A DNA stretch of 64,000 nucleotides from NCBI GenBank assembly GCA_029891345.1, contig CM056995.1, forward strand, positions 212,425,047 through 212,489,046, read 5' to 3'. The DNA comes from Dryococelus australis (lineage: Eukaryota; Arthropoda; Insecta; Phasmatodea; Phasmatidae). The stretch's first letter is position 1, and each line of letters opens with the position of its first letter. Below the pieces are notes generated by a model that saw only the letters and a program-made list of their open reading frames with translations, ran no database searches and was not told the DNA's origin. This document shows, piece by piece, positions 34,284 to 46,281 of the stretch. The translations under genes were made by a program, and so were the position numbers.

Positions 34284-36152
34284 TGACAAGCAGACGGTAA
34301 AATAAATGATAAATGTTACTAACTGTTGGGGAAATATTAGCAGAATGTTCGTGGGCCATTTACGGCAAACCAACTGTTACTTACTACTGGGAAAATATTA
34401 GCAGCAATCTAACGGGCCATTTACGGCATGCCAGCTATTGTTTACTGCTGGGGGCATATACGCAGCAAACTGTACCATTTTCTGGCATAGTGAGCATTTT
34501 TGTGTTCACTTAGTGTTTTTTTACTTTGCTCGTTTGTGTGTTGGCTGTTCCAGGCATTTTTTTTTTTGCAAAGCTCCCGCCCTTACTATTTTCCGGGAAT
34601 CAATTTTACTTTCTTTAAATAAAGTACTATTTTGTGGTTTATAAAATGACCGTGCAACAAATTGTATTACATATAAGAGACTTTAATGTAAATTAAAGGT
34701 TAATATTTTTGTTGTTAAAGCCTAACATGCCACTATTTCTCATAATATTTTCTCGTATGTTTATTTAAATTAAAAATACGTTGTCTACTTTTCACTAAGG
34801 ATGTATCCACTTCAAGACAAACGGTGGTTATTAATTTATAATTAAAGTGGTTTCTGGTGAGCACCACTAGAGCGCAGTATTTTTTGTAAAACTTCATGTG
34901 TGTATACTATGTGATTAAATAATTTGTTAACTGTCTTCAAGTTTGTTATTTGTTAGTTATATACAAATTTTTTATCATTAATTTTTCACGTCATATCATG
35001 AAACAATTATTTGGTAAATTGTGGTAACCATATAACTTTGATATATCGATTTGCAGCATCGATAGATGTATCGCTAAAAAGTGTTGACACCGTATGTTAC
35101 GTTCTTCTATTCTCAAGATCTCAAAATGGTATAACTCACTTTTATTTTCTCTGAAAACTTTCGGCGTTATGCTTGAAATTTCATTTTACCGCCGCCCTAG
35201 GTAAGTACAAAGAGTTTCTTATTTTCCTGGCGGTGCTTTGTACTAATTTTTGTAAGCTCTCGAATATGATATTATTATATTTCTGTATTTGTAGTGCGGT
35301 CCACGTTTACTATGCTGTCCGAACTACTACTACGAACGAACCCGCCTTGCCCCGCCACTTCAATTTCATGGCGATGCTGACTTCCTAGTCATTTCCTGGG
35401 ACAAATTTCCGTGACGGGCAGTGTCAACACTTCATAGTCAGGAAAACTTTTTCACCTTTGTTATCATGAAGTAATAGATATGATGGAAGGAACATAACTG
35501 TTGGGCAACCAAAACAGTTTGAAAGAGATTATCTAGTTGAACCTGGACTTCCGTCGAAATTTATGACTTCATTCAAATATGTTAAAACATGTAATGTAAC
35601 TCGTTAAACACAAGTGTAATTGCACAAAATTTACACTACATGTGTAATTTTTTTTTACTTAATGGATAAAATAAGGGGTGCACCTCATTTTCACAAGTAA
35701 TTATAATCTGTGGTGGTTTTATGGTAATGGTAAATATGCATGAATTGCTAAAATTGTTTTAATTTATTGTGTGTTTATTTATATGTACGTTTGCAACTGA
35801 AATACTCAAACACCAACTAAAAAAAAAAATGAATAACTGCTGTTGAACATATTATAAATGAGTAAATATCCCACATTAATTTTTATTTTTTATTTTTCAT
35901 TTCATCCTTGTTGCTTCCTAATTTAATTAAGTGTAAATGTTTTAACTAAAATATTGTTTAAGATTGTTTGCATGATAATATTTTACGATTTTTAGGGGCT
36001 GGACTTTCCTTGCTAACCCCTTGTCAAAACACTTGATACTCACAACCAGGTCCACGTTTTGTTTCTTTACCCCACCACCTTCTGAGTGTGCATATTGTGT
36101 GTCGTTGGGGTTATTTACCATCCAACGCATAGTAGGTTACATCCAGTGAGTG
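34284..36152 (+). mobile_element. 5' LTR of Gypsy-type element 1, with insertion
   Basis: 34284-34710 aligns with 45476-45892 and 35784-36152 aligns with 45893-46281. The proposed ends are TGACAAGCAG and GGATCA, that is TG...CA. The middle, 34711-35783, is absent from the other LTR. Shared landmarks are TATTAGCAGAATGTT, GCATTTTTGTGTTCACTTA, ATACTCAAACACCAACTAAA and TGCATATTGTGTGTCGTT. The exact ends are uncertain by a few tens of bases, and no primer-binding site could be identified after 36152. Confidence 0.75.
34711..35783. mobile_element. Insertion of about 1.07 kb within the 5' LTR
   Basis: It interrupts the LTR between AAATTAAAGGT and GTTTGCAACTGAAATACTCA, which are adjacent in the 3' LTR. 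It encodes nothing recognisable. It may itself be composite: AAGTGTTGACACC at 35079 and its inverse GTGTCAACACTTC at 35421 could be ends of a 355-bp TIR element. The target duplication is unclear. Confidence 0.6.
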
Positions 36153-36469
36153 ATGGATCAAAAGTGGTAGCAGATGCTACGGTGTTGTGGTTATCAGTGT
36201 TTTGGTTGCATGCTTTGATGCATTTTTTGCTTCTTTCCCTAATACGGTTCATGGTCATGATGGTTAAGAGAGGTTTGTTTTTTTAGGTTAAGTTTTTCGA
36301 TAAGGGTAAAGCGTTTGTTATTTTGTTTTTAATTAGTTGTGTGTTCTTGAACAAGCACCAAAATACCTGTGTTTACAATTCCAAAGTGTTTGTTGAAGAA
36401 TTACTTTTGTATGAGTTAAATATTAGGGGCGTCACCCCTGCTGACACAAATGTGGCATCTTTACGAACT

Positions 36470-37860
36470 GCATAAAACAGTGCCCTTCAGGCTGACATTC
36501 CACCAGATATTAATCAATTAAAGAATTTAGATGTGAAACAAGAGTATGATGCTTGAGCCACGAAGGTGTTGGAACTTACAGATAGCATTTCTGATTTAAA
36601 GTATACCACCTCATTGCAGTCATTACCCAGATGGAGAAGTCGTTTGGCTCACTTAGAGTAACATTGTCATCATTTGTTAAATATTCATGGAAAGGAACTT
36701 GAAGAGGTTCAAGTTTCATCATTAAAGTATATCCTTGTTCAGGTTTCGTCACTTATTGAGACCTTAAATCAACATGAAATTTGTCGAGTATCCACGACTA
36801 CTGAAAATGTAGTTGGCATAGCTCAGACTTCTGAGCGATTGTATAATATTACCCTAGGGGACACCTGTACCACAGAGATCCAACCTGTTGCATCCTTACC
36901 CACAGTGACTAACCTTGGTACCTACCCTTCAGGTATTGCTAGCATATCAAACTCAGTTAATCTGATGTCTGTTCTTAGCAAAGTATTTTTACCATGGCAC
37001 GTTCTGTTTCCACAACCATTGGTGCAATGTGCATGCCTCCTGTGTGCATGACATCTGCTATTATCTCAAGTGTTTCACAGGTGCATTCTAGTGTTTTTGG
37101 TAAAATACCACATCTCTTAGAGAGAATGTTGAAGGAATTTCGTTCTACAGATGGATTGCATGTCCCTAAATTTCTTGAGTTCTTGAAGTCAGTCGTCAAG
37201 TTGCAACAAAGTAAAACAATACCTGACAAACCACTTTTGGAAATAATATATCCCTTTACTTTTGGCCCATTGAGTGAGATTACTCAATTTGCTATCACAC
37301 AAGCTTCCACATTTGATACTTATCATCAAGACATCCTACAATTTTTTATACCCTCCAGGCTACTAACTGAATTGAGAGTGAAGCAATGTAACTGATTGCA
37401 AAACCCTAATGAACAACTTTCTATCTATGTGAGTAGCATTGAAGAGGCTGCAGTCATCCTTTGTCTCGATGCTTCTGAAAGTGAAGTTGTAGACCATATT
37501 ATGGAAGGCCTCACTCCACAGGTACATTCATGTTTGGTGTTTCATAGTAAACCTAATAGTTTTGCTGCACTTGATAAGATGTGTATACATTCACATAACA
37601 TATGCTATGTTGACTAAAAAGGAGAGATATTTAAGTTTAAAGCTTTTGTACAGGATACTCATGAGAAAAGTTCTGGAAAGTTTGGCCATAAAGTTGAATC
37701 AAATGTGCTTGGTGCTAAATATTCTGACACTAATAAAGATCAGGGAAATTCTGAACAGGCAAAGGATGAGCAAAAAAAAAACTTTGGGTTCCAACCTGCC
37801 ATTATTGCAAGAAGGTAGAACATATTGCTCTCAATTCTAAGAAGTTGGAAAACGACAGTT
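36470..37860 (+). pseudogene. gag: gag of Gypsy-type element 1, degenerate
   Basis: Gag forms the particle that packages the element RNA in the cytoplasm. Here it is spread over frames 36674-37051, 36994-37395 and 37396-37617 with at least one in-frame stop (TGA at 37394) and several shifts. The best part, around 37396-37617, reads SIEEAAVILCLDASESEVVD and IMEGLTPQVHSCLVF, matching the capsid C-terminal region of Gypsy-family Gag in my judgement. A CCHC-like motif near 37795 (CHYCKKVEHIALNS) lacks its last cysteine. It lies between the 5' LTR and the protease, as expected. Non-functional. Confidence 0.65.
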
Positions 37861-38070
37861 GTGTGAGAGCGAGAAGTGCACGCCAACTCTCGCGGCAAAA
37901 ATAAGTTGGCTAATTCCCAGGTAAATGCTCACATTTTACAAGCAGTAAATTATGGTCATAGGTTTCAACATTTGTTTGGTCCCCTTAAACCTAGAGAAAT
38001 CAATATTGAAAATAATGTTTGTCTTGTACATTTGCCTAACCTTTTAGGGTATTAGAGGCCTAGTACCCCA

Positions 38071-39340
38071 AGAATTGAAGTTGCATTGGGCTCTCTACAG
38101 GCTAATGCACTTGTTGATTCCGGTTCAGCGAGAACCATAGTTTCAGGCAAATTATTTAAGGAACTTCAGAATTTAAAACCAGTTAAATCTGTTGATGTTA
38201 ACCATTTTAAGTGCTATACTGCATCTTGTGATCCCTTACCTATATCATGCTGTGCAACAGTCAAGTTGCATATTTCTAACTTTACTTGGGTAGTTAAATG
38301 TCTTGTAGCAGAGAATTTGAGTCAGTTTTTTATATCAGGCGTAGACTTCTTGAGAAAGTCTGGCCTTGTTCTTGATATTCGAGGTAACAATGTTTTCTTT
38401 AAATTTGCTCCTGACCAGAAAATTTTGTTTGTTGACTGTAATCAGCAAGTAAATGGTGTTGTAAGTGCTGAATTAAATTCAGACCTAGGTGTTAATCCTT
38501 TGAGACATTTAAATGAAAAGGAGCGTACATTAATTCAAGACTTGTGTAATCGATTCCCTAATGAGCTTACCTCAGAATCGGGATTAACCAAATTACATGA
38601 GTACAAAATTAAATTGTTAAATAATGAACCAGCTAAAAGTCATCCCTATAAATTGGCACCTCCACAAATGGAGCTTTTGAGGTTACAAGTTCAAGATCTC
38701 ATGAATAAAAGAGTAATAGAGCAGTCAACATCTCAGTATGCCAGTCCGGAATTTTTAGTTCCAAAGCCTGATGGAAAACAAAGGATTGTAGTTGATTATA
38801 AGCAAACTCAATCGAAAAATTGAATTAGAATCTGTACCATTATCTGACCTTCGTTCTGCATTGAATTGGTTTAGTAAGTCAAAGTTTTTCACTGCCATTG
38901 ATCTTAATGCTGCGTACCATCAAATACCTTTGGCTAAGGATTCAAAACCTGTCACTAGTTTCTGTGTACCCTGGAACCATCACCAGTTCACACGTTGATC
39001 TAGCCGCAGGTGCACAAGTACTCACCATACTGTTAGATAAAATATTTCATGATATTAAATTTAAGTATGTATATATTTACTTAGACAATTTTGTGTTATA
39101 TTCGAAACACTTTGATCAACATTTTAGTCACCTTAAAGAGGCCTTTGCCAGGTTAGAAAAGGCCGGTCTAACTGTAAATCCCACAAAAGTTAAATTTGCA
39201 GTTCAAGAAGTTTCCTTTTTAGGTCACAAAATATATTCGTATGGCATTGCCATTGGTCCAGACAGAACGCAGGCCATTAGAAAGTTTCCTCCTCAAAAGG
39301 ATATTAAGGGTATAGCCAAGTTTATAGAAATGGTTTAATT
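38071..39340 (+). pseudogene. pol: pol part 1: protease and reverse transcriptase of element 1
   Basis: The 38086-38823 frame starts with an aspartic protease (ALVDSGSARTIVSG, the active-site D-S-G) and runs into the RT N-terminus (QDLMNKRVIEQSTSQYASPE, FLVPKPDGKQRIVVDYK). A one-base shift near 38800 moves RT to another frame (KFFTAIDLNAAYHQIPLA, containing the first catalytic aspartate) and a second shift near 39000 to the third frame (YVYIYLDNFVLYS, SFLGHKI). The YxDD box reads YLDN, so a metal-binding aspartate is lost. The stop at 39336 ends this part. It would have copied RNA into DNA in the particle. Broken and catalytically changed, so not active. Confidence 0.88.
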
Positions 39341-40015
39341 TTTTTTTAATATTTATACCCCATCTTGGTGAAAAGATTGCTCCATTAAATAAATTGCATA
39401 AGAAATGTGTAAAATTTGAGTGGGGTCCGGAACAACAGAGTGCTTTTGATACTTTGAAACAAGATATTATTCATCCACCTGTTCTTCGCATGCAGATTTT
39501 TCAAAACCTTTCATCTTACAAACTGATGCCTCTAGTCTAGCTGTCGGTGCAGTGCTTGCCCAAGAAGTTGATGGAGCTCTGCAGCTCATAACTTTTGCAT
39601 CTCGTACACTAACTCCTCAGGAGCATAAAGCATCTTCCATCTACGCTCTAGAGTGTTAAGCAGTAGTTTTTGGAATTGAGAAGTTTCGTCAATATTTGGA
39701 ACATTTAGAATTTCTTTTGGAAACATATAACCAGGCGTTGTCTTGGCTTTTGGTACATCCTAGACAACTAGGAAAATTTGGTAGATGGGCCAAGCGTATT
39801 TCTTCTTTAAAATTTAAAGTGCAGCATGTCAAAGGTACCCAAAATGTTGTGGCTGATACTCTTTCCAGAATGTTTGAGGGTTCTAATTCCTCTGCAAATT
39901 CTGAAGATTCATCTCATTGTAACATTTTGACTGATTTTCACCTTGCTTTCAAAAATTTCCAGGAACATCAAAATGAAGACCCAGAGTTAGCTCCTTTGAT
40001 CTAAAATCTGAAATC
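39341..40015 (+). pseudogene. pol: pol part 2: RNase H region of element 1
   Basis: Across several frames the sequence reads LQTDASS-like residues (about 39515), then ALQLITFASRTL (about 39575), VFGIEKFRQYLE (about 39670) and, in the 39696-40004 frame, GRWAKRISSLKFKVQHVKGT followed by NVVADTLSRM. This is the usual RNase H end of Gypsy-type polymerase, which removes the RNA strand during reverse transcription. Stops at 39537 and 39658 and a shift near 39700 break it. Confidence 0.8.
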
Positions 40016-40059
40016 TGGTGCTGAACGAAGACGTTACTCATTGGCCAAGGGTTTGTTGT

Positions 40060-41182
40060 ATTGTAAAGCAAACAAAAGAAAACGTGTTGTCCCGTCACAT
40101 TTACGTGATATGGTTTTTTCATATTTCCAAGCTTCATCCTTTGGGACACTCCTTGGCTATATAAAACTATAAAGGCTATTAAGCATGATTTCATCTGGAG
40201 AGGAATTAATACTGATATTGCTGACCGAGTAAAGACCCGTCTGTTATGCGCTACGAGTAAGCCCATTCAAAACATACATTTAGGTTTTTTGTCATCAGAA
40301 GTAGCTAAAAGGTCCTTGCAAAAATTATTTATTGATTTTGTAGGCCGACTTCCTAGGAGCAAAGTGGGTAACAATATGATTTTGGTTTGTATTGGTGCTT
40401 TTTCAAATTTGTGTGGTTGATTCCCACGAAGAAAGCTGATTCTTTTTTTACAGCTCAAGCACTTCAGATGCACATTTTTCAAAAATGTGGCATACCTTCT
40501 TCAATTGTTGTATTTGATAATGATTCTCATTTCATCTCAGATATTCAGACATATGTGTTTTTCCTATGGGACCAAACATATTACTTTGTCGCCATATAAT
40601 GCGCCACCTTCGCATGCGGAGCGTTTCAACAGAAACCTTCATTCGACATTAATTGCCTTCCATGCAAAGGAGCAAACCAATTGCGACAAGAATTTTCCCT
40701 GGCTACAGATGGCATTCAATTATGCCATACACGAGTCTCATAAATCTACGCCTTTTAGTTTAATGTTCACTTATGTTCCTAATCATCCACTTTCAAATCT
40801 GTGGCAGCTGAGTGATCTTTTTCCAGATGATGTGTCTGACATCCGAGGAATTTGGGCAGCAGTCCTCAAGAACCTTAAACGGTATCATGAGAGGAGCTGT
40901 ATTAAATATAGCAATAATAGGAAGTATAATCAATTTAGAACAGGAGATTTAGTTCTATTAAAAGCCCATCCTATTAGTAGGGCAGTACATATATGTATGG
41001 CTAAATTGTCATTCCGTTGGAATGGTCCTTACCAGATACAATGCTTTTTAACACCTGTTACAGCTAGCTTGGCTGACCCTAAAACGGGAGCCTATATAAT
41101 GCACACACATATTTCTCATTTAAAACATTTTCATTCTAGGGCTCCCGCTTATCTTGTTGTTGTACACAGTATAAGAAGCTAG
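40060..41182 (+). pseudogene. pol: pol part 3: integrase of element 1
   Basis: The integrase joins element DNA to the chromosome. The catalytic aspartates are visible in LFIDFVGRLPRS (about 40330) and IVVFDNDSHFIS (about 40505), and the glutamate in PSHAERFNRNLHS (about 40610), so the D-D-E triad is kept. The zinc-binding N-terminus is too eroded to read. A stop after FSNLCG at 40418 and a shift near 40560 break it. The remaining frame 40487-41182 is long and includes a GPY/F-type module (LSFRWNGPYQIQCF). The open 3' part may simply reflect chance survival. Confidence 0.85.
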
Positions 41183-41639
41183 AGATTCTGCCTGTGTGTT
41201 AGGCCCTATATTCTTTTGCTGTGTTTGGCCCAGGCATGTTTCTCGCTGTGGACTGATCACCCACAAATCTAAGTCTGCCTTGGTTCTTTGGCACAACTCA
41301 TTCTATAGTAGGCCTACTCAAAATAAAATGAAAATCCATGGTACCCTTGTTTTAAGTATTCATTCAAATTTTGTGTGTTTATTATGGGATTTCTTAGTTT
41401 GTAGAGTCAGGATTTGTATAAAGTTGATTGGGTTGATTTTCATTTGTATTTCTTTATGTGGTATATCAATTGGGAATTTAGGTTTTGAAGTAAGTTAATT
41501 ATTGGGGATATTCCTTTTATTTTAGTTTTAATGCATGTTTTTCCTGTGTGAACCTGTTCTGATTTTATGCATTGCTGTTCGCTGCTTTCAATCATGTAGT
41601 GGTGCCTGACCGTGTTCCTTACGGCCCACTGCCTGACTG

Positions 41640-42214
41640 AGTTTTCAGAAATGGTAAAAAAATCCCCATTCTGCAATTGTGTTTGAAAGAGAAGATTATG
41701 TGTTATTTACAAACAGTCACTATTCAATTGTGCTGGATTTCAATCTTTGGGAACTTGAAATTGAATTTAGTGAATTAACTGAAATGCCCCAAAATATCGT
41801 TCTTAAGCATGAAAAGGAAATCTGGGATGTAAGTGACAACTCAAACTTCGATCAGAACTTCCAATTTGCTGTCAACTAATAGAAGGAAAACTCCAAAGCG
41901 TTTAAATTAGAGATTTCAGCTTTGATTTCACTTCTGCCTCCACATCTAGGACAAAATGTGTAATTTTTGACTTTGGAGGTAAAATATTAAAAAGTATGTT
42001 CGGTACGCTGGACAGTCAAGATCTTGCGCTTTTGGAAAACATACTAAACTCTCTTAAAAACATCCAAGAAGATATTGTGATCAATGTAGCTAATCATGTA
42101 ATCTTGTTGCATAAATGTAAGATAGAATGTTGAAGAGTACTAAAAATATTCGAGTTTTAGTAAATAATTATTCTGAAAATAGTCACACCATTAATACAGC
42201 AATGAATAGAACTC
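41640..42214 (+). pseudogene. env: env-like gene of element 1, 5' part
   Basis: The frame 41679-41879 gives NSHYSIVLDFNLWELEIEF and, after a stop and a shift near 41880-41960, FDFGGKILKSMFGTLDSQDL (about 41967) with a following heptad-like LENILNSLKNIQ. This block lies where a cleaved fusion subunit begins in the Env of insect errantiviruses and the baculovirus F group, and the family assignment rests on that resemblance. The usual basic cleavage residues before it are not present. The gene follows pol, as in errantiviruses. It is interrupted at 42215 by a transposon and also carries stops, so no envelope protein can be made. Confidence 0.7.
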
Positions 42215-42216
42215 TA

Positions 42217-44129
42217 TAGTCCATTCCCGATTGGAAGCGAATAATGAAAATCAACCTTTGAAAAAACACTCTAGGCCCTCAACATGTCACCTATTTTTTT
42301 AACTAACCGAATTCCACAAATATGTAACATGTGGTAACTTAGAGTCTTATTATTGAAAAATACCTTTATCTTAATATATTCTATAACTTGTAATATTTAT
42401 TTCTTTTTAAAATATGAATTAACAACAGCGAGTGCAGCGACGGGTTGGCAACGACCGGTAAGAAATAGCTCAGAGTAAAAATATTATTTTAACCTCGTTT
42501 TTAGTATACTATTCGTAAATTAAATGGTGCCTATCGAAATATTTAAACATTTAAGTAGCCCCGATGGCAACATATCTAATTTTTACAGTTTAAAATAACA
42601 GCAGAAAATATCGTGAGATGGCCGTAATGGTACGGTCTTGTTTTATAGAGCGAGAAAACAATTGAAAAACTGTCTCTTGGGGAGGCTTGTCGCACTCTCT
42701 CTCTTGCTTCGTCTCTTTCACACTCGGGAAATTTCACTTCGCTAGTAAGCAAGAACATTATACATGTATTCAATTGTATCACATTTCATACTTAATACAG
42801 CAAAATAATGATTTTTAAATTTGAAATTTACAACTGAAAACAAATTTTAATGTTTGAATACATAGTTAATACATTTAGATATGATGGCTGGGCAATTACC
42901 TAGTGAATTTGGCAGACGTGGCAAGCCATGACATGACGTGTTGCTGTTTGTCAAACGAAACGTAAATTATTCTTACTCCGAAAAATACTTCAAATTACCA
43001 TATCACGTTTGTAGACGTTGTGTTTTTTAAACCTACCTAGGCAAGTTACGATGTTGTGATAAATCTATGTTTCCACGGCAGTAATAAATATACCGTGACG
43101 TGTGTTTCGGTAATCATCGCGTCTGTGAAATGGCGTGCCTTTGTGCATCGTGGTCGATACGCTGGCCGTGTGTGTGCGTGATTTAAAATATTTGATTGGC
43201 ACTATTTATACGTTTTAACTGTAAACAGTTTTTATGGCGAAGTTAATTATTTACATCCACGTCTGTTTATTTATCACAACGTTGTACCTCTGCCCTAAGG
43301 GGTTTGAAACACAGTCGTGTAACGTAACTTGCCACAATCCCAGAAGAAAAATACAAAGCCAAGACCGATAAATTTCAGTAAACCTAATAAACAGTAAGTA
43401 GCAACACATAGAAATATGAGTGGAATAAAAGTTATCGTAGGCTTATTTGTGTGCGTGTTCACAGCTGTCTTTTAAAGTTTGTATGACAAAAATGAGCAAC
43501 ACGAGTTGCATGCTTGAACTTAATGTGCCTTTTTCACTGGTTGTTCCTTCGTTTTAATATTTATTCCAACTGAGGCCGTCCTATTAGAGAAATGACCCAA
43601 CACATATCAATAACAAAAGGATAATTACAATTAGCACAGCCCTTTACCTCGCAGTTGTAACAGTGGTAAAAACAGTCACGGCAAAATATTAACGTGCATT
43701 ACATGTATTGAGCTATGGCGTGGAAAACAAATATGTTAATGTAAAATAACTGTAGGAACTGTCTTCAATTCAGGTATTTTTAAAACGTCATAAAGCTGAC
43801 CTAAATAATGTTAGAGGTCTAAACTGTGAATATTTATACGGAATGGTTTTTGGAATATGACAGAATTCTTTGAAATGCTGTAAACAGTAAACAACACATT
43901 TGACAGGTATAAAAGTAGAAGTCAACATTTCAATGTTTATTTCTAGGTGTAGCGAAAGTATACGAACATATGTACACACACAATGGAATGCAAATATTTA
44001 TTTTGACAGATGCTACATGGCAGTCACATGGCAATGTTTGTCTACATTTGGCGGATGGATACGAAACGGGCTTGCAAGTAGATACTTAGAAGGTCTCCGA
44101 GAAAGTTGCTTCCAATGGGGAATGGACTA
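42217..44129. mobile_element. 1.9-kb TIR transposon inserted in env, flanked by TA
   Basis: The left end TAGTCCATTCCCGATTGGAA and the reverse complement of the right end, TAGTCCATTCCCCATTGGAA, are nearly identical for about 24 bases. TA lies on both sides (42215-42216 and 44130-44131), and the env reading frame continues in phase on the far side if one TA is counted once. This is the hallmark of Tc1/mariner-type insertion. The interior is AT-rich with no transposase; frames at 42576-42782 and 43788-44136 show no motif. It is therefore a non-autonomous element, inserted after the retroelement. Confidence 0.88.
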
Positions 44130-44131
44130 TA

Positions 44132-45370
44132 CATGAAATTTTTGATAAAATGATGTTAATCAGTTTTCTTGTGGATCTTAACACTATGTTGTTGTATGTT
44201 ACTGAAGCTGTGTCCATTGCTAGGTTGGAAATGTTTGATTTGAAACATGCTATAGGAACCAGTGTTCGCAGTTCTTTGAGTTCAACTTTAATTAATCCTG
44301 TGTCATTTGTTAGCATTTTAAATAAAATACTACACTTAATTACTTTACCATTATATATTATAGCTCCTGTGACACCAGAAAACTTGTACATGTATTGTGG
44401 TCATTGTTCTGTGCAAGCTGTTATTTGCAATACTTCTTTAAATGTAATTGTTGACATCCCTTTGGCAAACAAGGACACTCTTTTAGAAAAATATAATACT
44501 TTACCCTTACAAGTGGAAAAACTAAAGCACTATTTGCTATTATCAGTGAATGAATTTGTAGTAGTTAGCCCAGTCAGAAAACTATTTGCGTCACTTAACC
44601 ATAAGGCATTAGATAATTGCCAAAATCATGGAATCATTATTTGTCCTCCTCTTTTTCCATTTTTAAAATTTATTTTTATTTTTTAATAGTCAAATTGATG
44701 GTTGTGAGTTCAACTTTTTTCTGGAAAACCTTATTTGGATTTTTGAGACAAATCAATTGTTAATGTTGATGTTCCTTTTTTTCAGAATACACCTTCCTTT
44801 TGGCTATTAGCTACAAAGTTTCCCCTTGATATCACACTACTATGTAGATCTACTACACTAGCTCATAATCCCTTTTATCTCACTTTAAATGGTAGTGGAT
44901 ACCTAGCTAATGCTACAAAATTGTGATATTCTAAGCCACTTTTTCAAAACTTTTGGTTCTATTAGTTCAGCCATAAATATTAACCTTACCCTACCTATAA
45001 TGTATGTACCCTCTCTTGCAGCTAATCTCAAATCTCTTCAATTTTCCAAGTTCCCCAATTACACCTTAAATGGTTCTTTCATTAAAGAACTGGATGCTGT
45101 TTTGGCATCACAACCTCATGGTACCGACATCAATGCCAATGTTACATCTTCTTCATCCAAAGCATATCCAACCTAATACTTCTAATGTTGGTTTTGTGTA
45201 GAATACTGTTTCCTGCAGCATTACCACACATTGCATAGCCTTTTGTTTGTGGTTATGGCTTAAATTCCTGTCTCTTCCCAAAATTCTGCACCACACCGTA
45301 CTTCGCTCCTTCTTTACCTGAAAATACCCTTACGGTAAACTCACCTCTTGCTCCTCAAAAATCTAGAGGA
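44132..45370 (+). pseudogene. env: env-like gene of element 1, 3' part
   Basis: The frame 44150-44686 (178 residues) contains SVRSSLSSTLINPVSFVSIL, PENLYMYCGHCSVQAVICN, NVIVDIPLANKDTLLEKYN and ALDNCQNHGIIICPP. The order of a Cys-pair region, an IPL motif and a late C..CP pair resembles the ectodomain of F-type insect retroviral Env. It continues after shifts in 44910-45176 and then, near 45230-45290, in a hydrophobic His-Cys-Phe-Leu-Trp stretch that could be the membrane anchor. Frameshifts near 44690 and 44900 and later stops make it non-functional. Its role in a live element would have been membrane fusion for cell-to-cell transfer. Confidence 0.7.
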
Positions 45371-45475
45371 TAATAGTATTAATTTTTTTTTTGGATTTAT
45401 TTAGTGTTGTGTGATACTTTTGATAATATCTTAGTATTATTTGTTCTGTAATATAGTTATATCTATGCGACCTCT

Positions 45476-46281
45476 TGACAAGCAGGCGATAAAGAGATGA
45501 TAACTGTTACTTAATGTCGGGTAAATATTAGCAGAATGTTTTCGGGCCATTTACGGCAAGTCAACTGTTACTTATTACTGGGAAAATATTAGTAGCAATC
45601 TAACGAGACATTTACGGCTTGCGAGCTGTTGTTCACTGCTGGGGGCTTACTAGCAGCAAACTGTATCATTTTCTGGCACAGTGAGCATTTTTGTGTTCAC
45701 TTAATTTTTTTTTTTTACTTTGCTCATTTGTGTGTTGGCCAGTTCAGGAATTTTTTTTTTCAACCTCCTGTCCTTACTATTTTCCTGCAATCAATTTAAC
45801 TTACTTTAAGTAAAGGACTATTTTGTGGTTTATAAAATGTTCGTGCAACAAATTGTATTACTTATAAGAAACTTTAATGTAAATTAAAGGTATGTATGTT
45901 TGCAACTGAAATACTCAAACACCAACTAAAAAAATAGAATAACTGTTGTCGAACATGTTATAAATGAGTAAATATGTCATATGAAAAAAATATATCTATA
46001 TTTTTCATTTAATAATGTAGGTCTATATCCATCCCTGTTGTTTCCCAATGTCATTGACTCTAAATGTTTCGACTTATATATTGTTTAAGATTGATTCCAT
46101 AATAATTTCTTACGATTTTCGGGGCTCGGCTTTTCTTGCTAACCCCTTGTCAAAACACTTGATACAACCAGGTCCACGCTTTGTTTCTTTACCCCACCAC
46201 TTTCTGAGTGTGCATATTGTGTGTCGTTAAGGTTATTTACCATCCGACGCATACTAGGTTGTAGTCAATGGGTAATGAATC
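45476..46281 (+). mobile_element. 3' LTR of Gypsy-type element 1
   Basis: About 806 bp matching the 5' LTR without its insertion. It starts TGACAAGCAGGCG and ends GTAATGAATCA. The many differences from the 5' LTR (roughly one in eight bases by eye) say the insertion is old. No matching target-site duplication is seen on the outer sides, and no clear polypurine tract directly precedes it. Confidence 0.75.
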
